Assembly: GCA_039944855.1 (NCBI GenBank)
Contig: JBDUXZ010000021.1
Coordinates: forward strand, 47,761-111,760
Length of the DNA stretch: 64,000 nt
Direction: 5' to 3'
Source: Rhodothermales bacterium
GTDB lineage: Bacteria > Bacteroidota > Rhodothermia > Rhodothermales > JANQRZ01
In this document: in pieces, positions 46,282-54,763 of the stretch
Numbering within the stretch: the first letter of the stretch is position 1
Layout: every line of letters starts with the position of its first letter
The notes under the pieces: model-generated
What the model was told of the DNA's origin: nothing
Seen by the model: only the letters and a program-made list of their open reading frames with translations
Databases searched by the model: none
Translations under genes and position numbers: made by a program

Positions 46282-48900
46282 CTACGCCGCTTCTGGTGGC
46301 GTCGTGGCAGGTGTGGCTGCGCCGTCGCCGCTGGGCTCAACCACCTCGTCGTCTTCGAGGATGAGGCGCGTCACGTCGGCGATCGCGTCGCCGGCTTTGA
46401 GGTTGATGACGCGGACGCCCTGCGTGTTGCGGCCCATCTCGCGGATGTCGGCCACGCGCATCCGGATCGTGATCCCGCTCTGCGTCACGATCATCAGGTC
46501 GTCGCCGTCGACGACACTCTTGAGCGCGACGAGCGCGCCGGTCTTCGGCGTCGTCTTCATCGTGAGGATGCCCTTGCCGCCGCGCGTCTGCACGCGGTAG
46601 TCGTCGAGTGAACTGCGCTTGCCGTAGCCGCGCTCGGAGACGGTGAGCACGCTCACACCCTCGCGCTTGACGGCGACCATCCCGACGAGCTCGTCGGCGT
46701 CGTCGAGCCACATGCCGCGGACGCCGCGGGTGTTGCGGCCCATCGGGCGGGCGTCGGCCTCGTGGAAGCGGATGGCGCGGCCGTTCGTCGCGCCGAGGAT
46801 CACGTCGGTGTCGCCGTCGGTGAGCTTGGCTTCGAGGAGTTCGTCGCCGTCGACGACGTCGATCGCGATGATGCCGGAGACGAGGGGGCGGCGGAAGGCG
46901 TGGAGCGAGGTCTTCTTGACCTGCCCGCGCTTCGTCGCCATGAGCACGTAGTGGGTCGAGAGGAACGCCTCGTCCTCGAAGTTGGCCTTCGACACGGTGA
47001 GGACGGCGCGGACGCGGTCATCCTGCGCGATCTGGATGAGGTTGCGGATGCTCCGGCCCTTCGCCGTGCGGCTGCCCTCGGGGACTTCGTAGACGCGCAG
47101 CCAGTAGCACTGGCCGTGGTCGGTGAAGAAGAGCATGTAGTCGTGCGTCGACGACGTGAAGAGGTGCTCGACGAAGTCCTCGTCGCGCGTGCCGGCGCCG
47201 ATGAGCCCGCGCCCGCCGCGGCCCTGCTGGCGGTACTCCGTGATCGGCGTCCGCTTGACGAGGCCCTGGTGCGAGACCGTCACGATCACCGCCTCGTCCT
47301 CGATGAGGTCTTCGAGGTCGATGTCGCCGCCGCCCATGTAGTCGATCTCGGAGCGGCGTTCGTCACCGAACTGCTCGCCGCGCGCCTGCAACTCCTCTTT
47401 GATGATCTGCATCCGGAGGGCGCGCGAGGCGAGGATGCTCTTGAACCGCTCGATCTCCTGGAGGATCGTGCGGTACTCGTCGAGGATCTGGTCGCGGGCG
47501 AGGCCCGTCAGCCGCGAGAGCCGGAGGGCGAGGATGGCGTCGGCCTGGAGTTCGGTGAGCGAGAAGAGCGCGTCGTCTTCGCCGGTGCCGCCCTCGGGCA
47601 GTTCGAGGCGGGCGCGCTGCTCGGCCGATAGGCGCTCGGGGTAGACGCCCGCCATCAGGTTGTGCTTGGCGGACTCCGTGTCCGCGCTGTGGCGGATGAT
47701 CGCGATGACCTCGTCGAGGTGGTCGAGCGCGATCACGAGGCCTTCGAGGATGTGGGCGCGGGCCTCGGCCTGCCGGAGGTCGTACTCCGTCCGGCGGACG
47801 ACGATCACGTGGCGGTGGTCGATGTAGTGCTGGACCATCTCGCGGAGCGAGAGGGTCTTCGGGCGCCCGTGCACGAGGGCGACCATGTTGATCCCGAAGG
47901 TCTGCTGGAGCTGGGTGTACTTGAAGAGCTGCGCCTGCACGACGGCCGGCACCGCGTCCTTCCGCAGTTCCATCACGATCCGCATCCCGTCGCGGTCGGA
48001 CTCGTCGCGGAGGTCGGTGATGCCGTCAATCCGCTTGTCACGGACGCCCGCCGCGATCTTCTCGATCAGCGTGCTCTTGTTGACCTGGTACGGGATTTCG
48101 GTGACGATGAGCGCGTTGCGCGTGCCGCGCAGGATCTCCTCGTGCATCTTCGCGCGGATCACGCAGCGCCCGCGCCCGGTCCGGTAGGCTTGCTTGATGC
48201 CGCCGTAGCCATAGATCACGCCGCCCGTCGGGAAGTCCGGCGCTTTGATGAACTCGCCGAGCTCGTCGTTCGTCAGCTCCGGGTCGTCGATGAGGGCGAC
48301 GATGCCGGCCACGAGTTCGGTGAGGTTATGCGGCGGGATGTTCGTCGCCATGCCGACGGCGATGCCGGAGGCGCCGTTCATCAGCAGGTTCGGGAGCGCG
48401 GCGGGGAAGACCGTCGGCTCTTCGAGCGAGTCGTCGAAGTTGGGGATGTAGTCGACGGTCTCCTTCTGGAGGTCCTCGATGAGCGCGGCGGCGGCATACG
48501 TCATCCGCGCCTCGGTGTACCGCATCGCTGCCGCGGCGTCGCCGTCGACGGAGCCGAAGTTGCCCTGGCCGTCCACGAGCGGCGTCCGCATCGAGAAGTC
48601 CTGCGCGAGCCGGACCATCGCCTGGTAGACCGACGAGTCGCCGTGGGGGTGGTACTTGCCGAGCACCTCGCCGACGATACGGGCGCTCTTGCGGTGCGCC
48701 TTGCCCGGCGTGAGCCCGAGGTCGTTCATGCCGTAGAGCACGCGGCGCTGCACGGGCTTGAGCCCGTCGCGCACGTCGGGCAGCGCGCGGCTGACGATGA
48801 CCGACATCGAGTAGTCGATGTAGGAGGAGCGCATCTCCTCCTCGATGTTGATCGGGATGATGCGGGACGGGAGGCCGTCGGGGGTCTCGTTGAGCTCCAT
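46282..48900 (-). CDS. gyrA: DNA gyrase subunit A
   Basis: 872 residues. It cuts and rejoins DNA as part of the A2B2 gyrase. Seen: [21 protein letters not shown] near 38, catalytic Y128 in [11 protein letters not shown], the QRDR loop [17 protein letters not shown] (84-100), and C-terminal beta-pinwheel repeats with gyrase-box-like QGRGGRG and QTRGGKG. The residue equivalent to E. coli S83 is S89; the equivalent of D87 is Q93. It stands alone; gyrB is not in this window. Confidence 0.97.
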   Translation of the reverse strand: MELNETPDGLPSRIIPINIEEEMRSSYIDYSMSVIVSRALPDVRDGLKPVQRRVLYGMNDLGLTPGKAHRKSARIVGEVLGKYHPHGDSSVYQAMVRLAQDFSMRTPLVDGQGNFGSVDGDAAAAMRYTEARMTYAAAALIEDLQKETVDYIPNFDDSLEEPTVFPAALPNLLMNGASGIAVGMATNIPPHNLTELVAGIVALIDDPELTNDELGEFIKAPDFPTGGVIYGYGGIKQAYRTGRGRCVIRAKMHEEILRGTRNALIVTEIPYQVNKSTLIEKIAAGVRDKRIDGITDLRDESDRDGMRIVMELRKDAVPAVVQAQLFKYTQLQQTFGINMVALVHGRPKTLSLREMVQHYIDHRHVIVVRRTEYDLRQAEARAHILEGLVIALDHLDEVIAIIRHSADTESAKHNLMAGVYPERLSAEQRARLELPEGGTGEDDALFSLTELQADAILALRLSRLTGLARDQILDEYRTILQEIERFKSILASRALRMQIIKEELQARGEQFGDERRSEIDYMGGGDIDLEDLIEDEAVIVTVSHQGLVKRTPITEYRQQGRGGRGLIGAGTRDEDFVEHLFTSSTHDYMLFFTDHGQCYWLRVYEVPEGSRTAKGRSIRNLIQIAQDDRVRAVLTVSKANFEDEAFLSTHYVLMATKRGQVKKTSLHAFRRPLVSGIIAIDVVDGDELLEAKLTDGDTDVILGATNGRAIRFHEADARPMGRNTRGVRGMWLDDADELVGMVAVKREGVSVLTVSERGYGKRSSLDDYRVQTRGGKGILTMKTTPKTGALVALKSVVDGDDLMIVTQSGITIRMRVADIREMGRNTQGVRVINLKAGDAIADVTRLILEDDEVVEPSGDGAATPATTPPEAA

Positions 48901-48960
48901 AATCTCAGGTCAATTTCCGCGTGATGGGAGGCGGCGCGGGAACGGTTTCGCCAATCGGTA

Positions 48961-48967
48961 CAAGGTA
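48961..48967 (-). promoter_or_regulatory. Putative -7 element of gyrA
   Basis: TACCTTG on the minus strand, 60 nt before the gyrA ATG and within the gap after the DUF2279 gene. No TTG is present at the -33 distance. Confidence 0.4.
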
Positions 48968-49033
48968 CGAAACGGGGCTGCCAGCGGCCTGTCAGAAGCC
49001 GGTGAATAGCGGGCTATGCGGGGCCGTCGCGGC

Positions 49034-49963
49034 TCAGTACGCCACGAGCACGAACGCCGGACGCGGCGTGAGCCGGATGCCGGGCGCGGGGAAGTGGCCG
49101 TAGTGGAGCCACCCGGCGATCGTGTCCCACACCTTCCCTTCGAACGGCAGGATCGTCGGCTCGATGTCGAGCGCGAGGTAGACGGTGCTCGTCGTGAGGT
49201 ACTCCCGCTCGTCGAGGTCGCGGGCGCCGTAGCCGACGGCGATGTTCAGCCACTCCGGGAGGGCCTCTTTGAGTGCGCCGTCCGGGGCGAGGCCGTGGAG
49301 GTTGGCCGTCAACCAGAGCGTCTGTCCGGCGTAGTCGTCGGTGAAGTTCTTGCCTTCCCACCCGCTCGGCCAGTAGCTCGCCTTGACGGAGAACGGTTCG
49401 AGCGCGGGCACGAACTCCTTCGCCGTCGTGAAGCCCACGCCGAGCGTATTCGCGGCGAGGTCGCCGGGGGAGAAGCCCCACAGCGGGCCGAAGCCGTCGA
49501 GGACTTCGTAGTAAAACATCTGCGTCCATGCGGCGCCGGCGCCCCAGAGCGCGGCGTCGCGCTCGCTCAGCCCGGCCCAGCGGAAGGACGTGCGGTAGAA
49601 CCGGGTGAAGATCGAGGAGGAGTAGACGTGGCCGGCTTTGTCGGACCAGCGGACGTAGTCCCAGTCGTTGAGGATGCGGAAGCGGGGGTTGCGGTCGGCC
49701 CACCAACGGCGGCGCTGCGTCTCCAGCACGGCGAGCCCCGCGCCCGCGCTGAGGCCGGCGACGGCGGTGATGCGCCAGTAGTTGAGACGGGGAGCGGGCT
49801 CTGCCAGCGCGACCTGCCGCGTCGTGTCGAGCGTCGCGAGCCTCGCGTCGTAGAGGAAGAACCGCGCGGAGTCGGGCGGCAGCGGGACGGGCTCGGCCGT
49901 CTGCTGTGCCGCAGCCGGGAAGGCGAGGACGACGATGAGCCCAGCGACGGCCCCCGCGCGCAC
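49034..49963 (-). CDS. DUF2279 (YfiM-like) envelope protein
   Basis: 309 residues from GTG 49963, which starts directly at a signal peptide (MRAGAVAGLIVVLAFPAAAQ). A GTG at 50029 would give a longer arginine-rich N-terminus and is the alternative. The core RWSDKAGHVYSSSIFTRFYRTSF, FYYEVLDGFGPLWGFSPGDLAANTLGVGF matches the DUF2279 pattern (DKxGH, E-x-x-DG, GD-x-xAN-x-xG). The C-terminal part (LTTSTVYLALDIEPTILPFEG) looks like an outer-membrane or surface domain. Function unknown. Upstream of gyrA on the same strand and divergent from the YihY gene. Confidence 0.82.
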   Translation of the reverse strand: MRAGAVAGLIVVLAFPAAAQQTAEPVPLPPDSARFFLYDARLATLDTTRQVALAEPAPRLNYWRITAVAGLSAGAGLAVLETQRRRWWADRNPRFRILNDWDYVRWSDKAGHVYSSSIFTRFYRTSFRWAGLSERDAALWGAGAAWTQMFYYEVLDGFGPLWGFSPGDLAANTLGVGFTTAKEFVPALEPFSVKASYWPSGWEGKNFTDDYAGQTLWLTANLHGLAPDGALKEALPEWLNIAVGYGARDLDEREYLTTSTVYLALDIEPTILPFEGKVWDTIAGWLHYGHFPAPGIRLTPRPAFVLVAY

Positions 49964-50276
49964 AGCGTTCGTGCAGGCACGTCGTGCCGTGCGGCGCGCT
50001 GTCGAAAAGGCGGGACGAAGTAGGGGCACGTGGGAAGGCAAGGGGAGGGGTGCGGCGGGTCGGGCTGAGAGACCGCAAGCTACGGCCGATTCGTGCCGAG
50101 CGGTCTCTGCCCCGGAAGCCCCGCCCGTGTCTCGTTCGGCGCACGCCTGAGAGCGTGCGCGCGCGGGCTGAACCCTCCGGCCGTTCTCCACGTTGACCAA
50201 CGGCCCCTCTCGGCGACGACCAGCCACGGTGTCGTCGTTCGCTCGTCTACTTCCATTCTCCCCCTTTCTCAAACAC
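49964..50276. other. Divergent intergenic region between DUF2279 and YihY genes
   Basis: Contains start signals for both directions. The only clear structure is an 8-bp perfect hairpin GCGCACGC-CTGAGA-GCGTGCGC at 50139-50160. No gene is supported here; frames through it are arginine/proline-rich shadows. Confidence 0.45.
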
Positions 50277-51239
50277 ATGGGCTCGATGACTCTCAAAGCG
50301 ATCGGCGGCATGCTGGGCGAGACGGTCACGCGGTTCGTCGGGGACAGCGCGCCGCGGCTCGGGGCGGCGCTCGCCTATTACACCGTGATCTCGCTGGCGC
50401 CGCTCCTGCTCGTGTTCGTCGGCGTGATGGGGCAGGTGCTCGGGCGGGAGGCGGCGCGCGGCGAGATCGTCGGGCAGGTGGAGGGGGCGATCGGGCCGGA
50501 GGCAGCGGAGCTCGTGCAGCAAGCCATTGAGGCGGCCGGCCGGGATAACTCGGGCCTCATCGCGACGGTCCTCGGCGTGGTGGCTCTCTTCCTCGGAGCG
50601 ACGACGGTCTTCGTCAACCTCAACGGCTCGCTCAACACGATCTGGGGCGTGGAGCCCGTGCCCGGGCAGGGCGGGTTGCTCCGCCAGGTCCGCACCTTCT
50701 TCGTGAACCGGCTGACGACGTTCGCGGCCCTCCTCGGCATCGGGTTCCTGCTCGTCGTCTCGCTCGGGGTGAGCGCCGCCATCGAAGCCGCTGCGGCGTT
50801 CTTCGCCGACCGGCTGCCGGTCCCGCCGGGGACGCTCCGCCTCGTCAACCTCGTCGTGTCGGTCGGCGTCATCACGCTGCTCTTCGCCTACATCTACCGG
50901 GCGATCCCGGACGTCCGCATCGCGTGGCGCGACGTGTTCACCGGGGCCTTTTTCACCGCCGTCCTGTTCACGTTAGGGAAATACCTCATCGGGCTCTACC
51001 TTGGGCGGAGCTCGGTCGGGTCGGCGTATGGCGCGGCGGGTGCCCTCGTCGTGCTGCTCGTGTGGATCTATTACTCGGCGCTGATTTTCTTCCTCGGTGC
51101 CGAGTTCACGCAGGTCTACGCGAGGCACCGAGGGAAGCCGTTCGAGCCCGCGCCCGGTTTCCGAGCGGTCGGAGCGGCGGCTCCGTCGGAGGCGGGTGAG
51201 ACGGAAAACAACCGGACGCGAGATCCCGATACCGAATAG
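50277..51239 (+). CDS. YihY/BrkB-family inner membrane protein
   Basis: 320 residues from ATG 50277 (second ATG at 50286). Six membrane helices in the YihY pattern: GAALAYYTVISLAPLLLVFVGVMG, LGVVALFLGATTVFVNLNGSLNTIWGV, NRLTTFAALLGIGFLLVVSLG, then GVITLLFAYIYRAIPD, GAFFTAVLFTLGKYLIGLYLG and YGAAGALVVLLVWIYYSALIFFLGAEF. Once annotated as ribonuclease BN; the family's actual role (transport or envelope) is unsettled. The C-terminus is a short polar tail. Confidence 0.93.
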   Translation: MGSMTLKAIGGMLGETVTRFVGDSAPRLGAALAYYTVISLAPLLLVFVGVMGQVLGREAARGEIVGQVEGAIGPEAAELVQQAIEAAGRDNSGLIATVLGVVALFLGATTVFVNLNGSLNTIWGVEPVPGQGGLLRQVRTFFVNRLTTFAALLGIGFLLVVSLGVSAAIEAAAAFFADRLPVPPGTLRLVNLVVSVGVITLLFAYIYRAIPDVRIAWRDVFTGAFFTAVLFTLGKYLIGLYLGRSSVGSAYGAAGALVVLLVWIYYSALIFFLGAEFTQVYARHRGKPFEPAPGFRAVGAAAPSEAGETENNRTRDPDTE

Positions 51240-51337
51240 CATATGTGTTGTATTTTGAGGTCCGGGTCCACACTAAGTCGGGGTGCTGTGAGGTCCCGTC
51301 GGTGGATACATGTTTATAGCGTGTCATAATCGGGGAT

Positions 51338-52018
51338 ATGATGACTGATCAGAAAGAGGGCCGCGCGGCGAAGCGCCTGTTGGTCGTGGACGACCACCCG
51401 ATCGTGCGGCATGGCCTCGTCCAGCTCCTCGAGCAGGAGCAGGGCTTCGAGGTGGCCGCGCAGGCCGGGACCGCCGCCGAGGCGCTCCGCCTCGCCGAGC
51501 AGGGCGGGTACGACCTCGCCATCATCGACGTCTCGCTCCAGGGCGTGTCCGGGCTCGAACTCGTCAAGCAGATTCGGGAGCGCGGCGTGGAGACGCCGAT
51601 CCTGATGATGAGCATGCACGACGAGGCGTTCTACGCGGAGCGGGCGCTGCGGGCGGGGGCGCAGGGCTACGTCATGAAGCAGCGCGCCACGGCCGACATC
51701 TCCGCCGCCATCGACCGCGTGCTCGGCGGCGACCTCTACCTCAGCGACAACCTATCGGACAAGCTCGTGCGCCAGGCCATCACCGGCGAGTCGGGGCCGG
51801 ACTCGGCGGGCGTGGCGCAGCTCTCGGACCGCGAGCTCGAAGTGCTCCAACTCCTCGGCCAGGGCGTTCCCACGCGCGAGGTGGCCGACCGGCTGAACCT
51901 CAGCGTGAAGACGATCGAGTCGTACCGCGCGAACATCAAGCGGAAGCTGGAACTCAACAACGCGACGGAGCTCATGCAGTACGCCGTGAAGTGGGTCCAG
52001 ACGTCGGGCGACATCTAG
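51338..52018 (+). CDS. Orphan NarL/LuxR-family response regulator
   Basis: 226 residues. Receiver: LLVVDDHPIVRHGL, phospho-site D64 in LAIIDVSLQGVSG, MSMHDEAFYAERALRAGAQGYVMKQ. LuxR helix-turn-helix: LSDRELEVLQLLGQGVPTREVADRLNLSVKTIESYRANIKRKLEL. No kinase gene is adjacent; the next gene encodes a single PAS domain. ATG 51338 follows an AT-richer leader with TATTTTG and CATAAT elements. Confidence 0.93.
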   Translation: MMTDQKEGRAAKRLLVVDDHPIVRHGLVQLLEQEQGFEVAAQAGTAAEALRLAEQGGYDLAIIDVSLQGVSGLELVKQIRERGVETPILMMSMHDEAFYAERALRAGAQGYVMKQRATADISAAIDRVLGGDLYLSDNLSDKLVRQAITGESGPDSAGVAQLSDRELEVLQLLGQGVPTREVADRLNLSVKTIESYRANIKRKLELNNATELMQYAVKWVQTSGDI

Positions 52019-52117
52019 CCTGCGCGGCGGCAGGCGGTTGGCGAGGTGGTGGGAATGCACGGGAGGTGTATCGGGGCGGCCCCCATCACGAATAGGGCAC
52101 GGTCCTGATAGGCAACC

Positions 52118-52152
52118 GGGTGACTATTTGTTACCTATCTATCCAGTCACCC
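52118..52152 (+). promoter_or_regulatory. Inverted repeat GGGTGACT/AGTCACCC upstream of the PAS gene
   Basis: GGGTGACT (52118-52125) and AGTCACCC (52145-52152) are perfectly complementary around an AT-rich centre with TATTTG and TTACC. It lies about 100 nt before the PAS gene and 100 nt after the response-regulator stop. It could be a terminator or an operator. Confidence 0.45.
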
Positions 52153-52253
52153 CATGATGGTCTTGCGGCGAGGGGACGTCCCCAACCCCTGCACCCGCCG
52201 CAGCTTCCGTTTCGGACTGGCACCGCCCCCCACCACTGGCCAGAGAGGGAGTT

Positions 52254-52631
52254 ATGGGTACCACCACGCACGCGCTCCACCACCCGTCGTACACGCTCTC
52301 CCTCGTCGATCAGAAGGGGAACGTGCAGTACCAGAGCTCCGCCGTTGAGGCCCTACTCGGGTACAAGCCCGAAGAGATGGCTGGCTCGGCCTGGTTCTCT
52401 TTCGTGCATACGGACGATGCCTCGCCCGTCCAGAGCCAGTTCGACGAGATGGTGAACCGGGGCAGCGAACAGGCCCGCTGGATCCTGCGCTTCCGCGCGG
52501 CGCGCGGCGGGTGGCAGCCCGTCGAAGTCCGCGCGCGCAACCTCCTCGCCGACCCCGACGTGCGGGGCGTGCTGCTCAGCCTCCGCGCCGTCGGCACACG
52601 GCCCGTAACCCGAGAGGAGGTGCGCACATGA
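52254..52631 (+). CDS. Single PAS-domain protein
   Basis: 125 residues consisting essentially of one PAS fold: YTLSLVDQKGNVQYQSSAVEALLGYKPEEMAGSAWFSFVHTDDASPVQSQFDEMV, then WILRFRAARGGWQPVEVRARNLL. The order (strand pair, LLGY, HPDD-like HTDD, R-F-R strand) is that of PAS_3/PAS_9 sensory domains. No output domain is attached. Located after the orphan response regulator in the same direction; the two may work together, perhaps with a kinase elsewhere. Confidence 0.85.
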   Translation: MGTTTHALHHPSYTLSLVDQKGNVQYQSSAVEALLGYKPEEMAGSAWFSFVHTDDASPVQSQFDEMVNRGSEQARWILRFRAARGGWQPVEVRARNLLADPDVRGVLLSLRAVGTRPVTREEVRT

Positions 52632-52737
52632 GTTGGCGATCGTCAGACGTGACGCGGCTGTGGCTGCGTCGGGTGGAGAGCCGGGCCTGGGAATCGCTCC
52701 GGCCATCGGCCGTGGCGCCGGGTCTGAGGGAGCGGCG

Positions 52738-52744
52738 TATCTTG
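52738..52744 (+). promoter_or_regulatory. Putative -7 element of pyk
   Basis: TATCTTG lies 32 nt before the pyk ATG. It overlaps no coding sequence and matches the thrA element exactly. Confidence 0.45.
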
Positions 52745-52776
52745 CCGCTCTCCTCCTTGCTCTTTCGCCCGCCGCT

Positions 52777-54201
52777 ATGGAACGTCGCACCAAGATCGTC
52801 TGCACCCTCGGCCCTGCTTCCTCCAGCCGTGAAGTCATCCGCGGGTTGATCGAGGCCGGGATGGACGTGGCCCGGCTCAACTTCTCGCACGGCACCCACG
52901 ACGACCACCGGGCCGTGATCCGGCTCATCCGCGAGGAGTCCGAGCGCGCGGGCCGCGTCGTCCCCATCCTGCAGGACTTGCAGGGGCCGAAGATCCGGCT
53001 CGGGGCCGTCGAGCAGGGCGGCGTGCTGATCCACAAAGGGCACGAGCTCACGCTCACGAGCGTGCCGCTCGAGGTCAGCAACCAGGAGCGCGCGTTCGTC
53101 TCGTACGACTCGCTCGCCGACGACGTGCACCCCGGCGGGCGCATCCTCATCGACGACGGGCTGATCGAGCTCCGCGTCAAGTCGGTGAACGGGACCGAGG
53201 TCCTGACCGAAGTCGTCGTCGGCGGGCCGCTGCGCTCGAAGAAGGGCGTGAACCTCCCGCATATCCGCACGTCGGCGCCGTCGATGACGGAGAAGGACAT
53301 CGAGGACCTCGAGTTCGGGCTGGGCAACAACGTCGACTTCATCGCGCTCTCGTTCGTCCGCACGAGCAGCGACGTCGACGCCCTCATCGACCGCGTGCGC
53401 GCGAGCGGGCGCGAGGTCGGGATCATCGCGAAGATCGAGAAGCCCGAGGCCGTCGAGCACTTCGACGAGATCCTCGACCGCGTGGACGGCATCATGATCG
53501 CGCGCGGCGACCTCGGCATCGAGATGCCGATGCAGGAGGTGCCGATCGTGCAGAAGCAGATCATCCGGAAGTGCCTCGACGCCGCGAAGCCCGTCATCAC
53601 GGCGACGCAGATGCTGGAGTCGATGATCGACAACCCGCGCCCGACGCGTGCCGAGGCGTCGGACGTGGCGAACGCCGTGCTCGACGGGAGCGACTGCGTG
53701 ATGCTCTCGGGCGAGACCGCCGCGGGGAAGTATCCCGTCCGCACCGTCGAGGCGATGAACGAGATCATCCGCTTCGCCGAGGACAACCGCCGCATGCTCG
53801 GCGGCTGGCAGGCCGCTTCCGAAGTCCACGCCGACGAGGGCCGGGTGACGCAGGCCATCTCGTACACCGCCGTCCAACTCGCGTCGGAGACCGGCGCCGT
53901 CGCGATCGCCTGCCTGACGCACTCCGGCGGCACGGCGCGGGCCGTGGCGCGGCACCGCCCGAAGGTGCCCGTCTTCGCCTTCACCGACAACCAGCGCATC
54001 GTCGGGCAGATGGCGATGGTGTGGGGCACGCGCGGCATCGGCATCCCCTTCCAGCACCACACCGACGACGGGATCGGGACCGTCCGCCGCATCCTCACGG
54101 AGCAGGGCATCGTGAAGCCAGGCGACTCGATCATCATCACGGCGGGCCTCCCGCTCCCGTCGAAGGGCCTGACGAACATGGTGCACGTGAGCCGGCTGTG
54201 A
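52777..54201 (+). CDS. pyk: Pyruvate kinase
   Basis: 474 residues from ATG 52777 (MERRTKIVCTLGPASSS), the normal bacterial length. Transfers phosphate from PEP to ADP. Seen: ARLNFSHGTHDDH, LQDLQGPKIRLG, the catalytic-lysine region VGIIAKIEKPEAVEHF, MIARGDLGIEMPMQEVPIVQKQII, ATQMLESMIDNPRPTRAEASDVANAVLDG and MLSGETAAGKYPVRTV. The C-terminal allosteric domain is present. A longer upstream frame (from 52,633) lacks support because it precedes the family N-terminus and the TATCTTG element. Confidence 0.97.
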   Translation: MERRTKIVCTLGPASSSREVIRGLIEAGMDVARLNFSHGTHDDHRAVIRLIREESERAGRVVPILQDLQGPKIRLGAVEQGGVLIHKGHELTLTSVPLEVSNQERAFVSYDSLADDVHPGGRILIDDGLIELRVKSVNGTEVLTEVVVGGPLRSKKGVNLPHIRTSAPSMTEKDIEDLEFGLGNNVDFIALSFVRTSSDVDALIDRVRASGREVGIIAKIEKPEAVEHFDEILDRVDGIMIARGDLGIEMPMQEVPIVQKQIIRKCLDAAKPVITATQMLESMIDNPRPTRAEASDVANAVLDGSDCVMLSGETAAGKYPVRTVEAMNEIIRFAEDNRRMLGGWQAASEVHADEGRVTQAISYTAVQLASETGAVAIACLTHSGGTARAVARHRPKVPVFAFTDNQRIVGQMAMVWGTRGIGIPFQHHTDDGIGTVRRILTEQGIVKPGDSIIITAGLPLPSKGLTNMVHVSRL

Positions 54202-54202
54202 G

Positions 54203-54234
54203 TCTGGGTCGAGTGTCCGGGGTCAGGGGTCGGG
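54203..54234. repeat. GGGTCGAG-word arm left of the S23 gene
   Basis: Words GGGTCGAG, GGGGTCAGGGGTCGGGC just after the pyk stop. Similar words appear inverted at 54,670-54,698 (GCCCGACCCTCGACCCTCGA) right after the S23-type gene, so that gene is bracketed by an imperfect inverted repeat about 430 bp apart. Confidence 0.55.
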
Positions 54235-54292
54235 CAACCGCGGTTACGGAGAGGGGGGGTGGTGCGTCTGTGAGGACTACCCCACGGAACGG

Positions 54293-54670
54293 ATGGGAAT
54301 CGAGATGGCGGCACTCCGACAGTTCGAAGATGTCAAAGCGTGGCAGCACGCCAGAGAGCTCACCGGTTGCATCTATGCAACGTGCCGTGCAGGCACGCTC
54401 GCGAAGGATTTCGGACTCCGAGACCAACTCCAGCGGGCAGCCGTCTCAGTCATGAGCAATATCGCTGAGGGGTTCGGTCGTCGCGGGGACAAGCAGTTCG
54501 CCCATTTCCTCGATATCGCTCACGGCTCCGCCGCCGAAGTCCAATCTCTCCTCTACGTCGCGCTCGATGCCGGCCACCTGACCGAGGAGACGTTCCGGCG
54601 ACTTTACGTCCTGGCCGACGAAACGGCCGCCCTCGTCACCGGCTCTAACAAGTACCTCCGCCGCAACTGA
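54293..54670 (+). CDS. Four-helix bundle protein (S23/23S rRNA intervening-sequence family)
   Basis: 125 residues (or 121 from the second ATG at 54305). The pattern FEDVKAWQHARELTGCIYATC...DFGLRDQLQRAAVSVMSNIAEGFGRRGDKQFAHFLDIAHGSAAEVQSLLYVALD is the S23 family, first seen inside 23S rRNA intervening sequences and now known as a free-standing four-helix bundle in many genomes. No rRNA is near. Function unknown. It is bracketed by inverted GGGTCGAG-type words between pyk and the SprE-like gene, which suggests an inserted cassette. Confidence 0.9.
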   Translation: MGIEMAALRQFEDVKAWQHARELTGCIYATCRAGTLAKDFGLRDQLQRAAVSVMSNIAEGFGRRGDKQFAHFLDIAHGSAAEVQSLLYVALDAGHLTEETFRRLYVLADETAALVTGSNKYLRRN

Positions 54671-54763
54671 CGCCCGACCCTCGACCCTCGACGCCCGACA
54701 CAATTTCGTATCCTCTCCCGCGTTAGCTCGTCTCCCGCCCCCGAATCGTCGTTTTTCGTGCCC

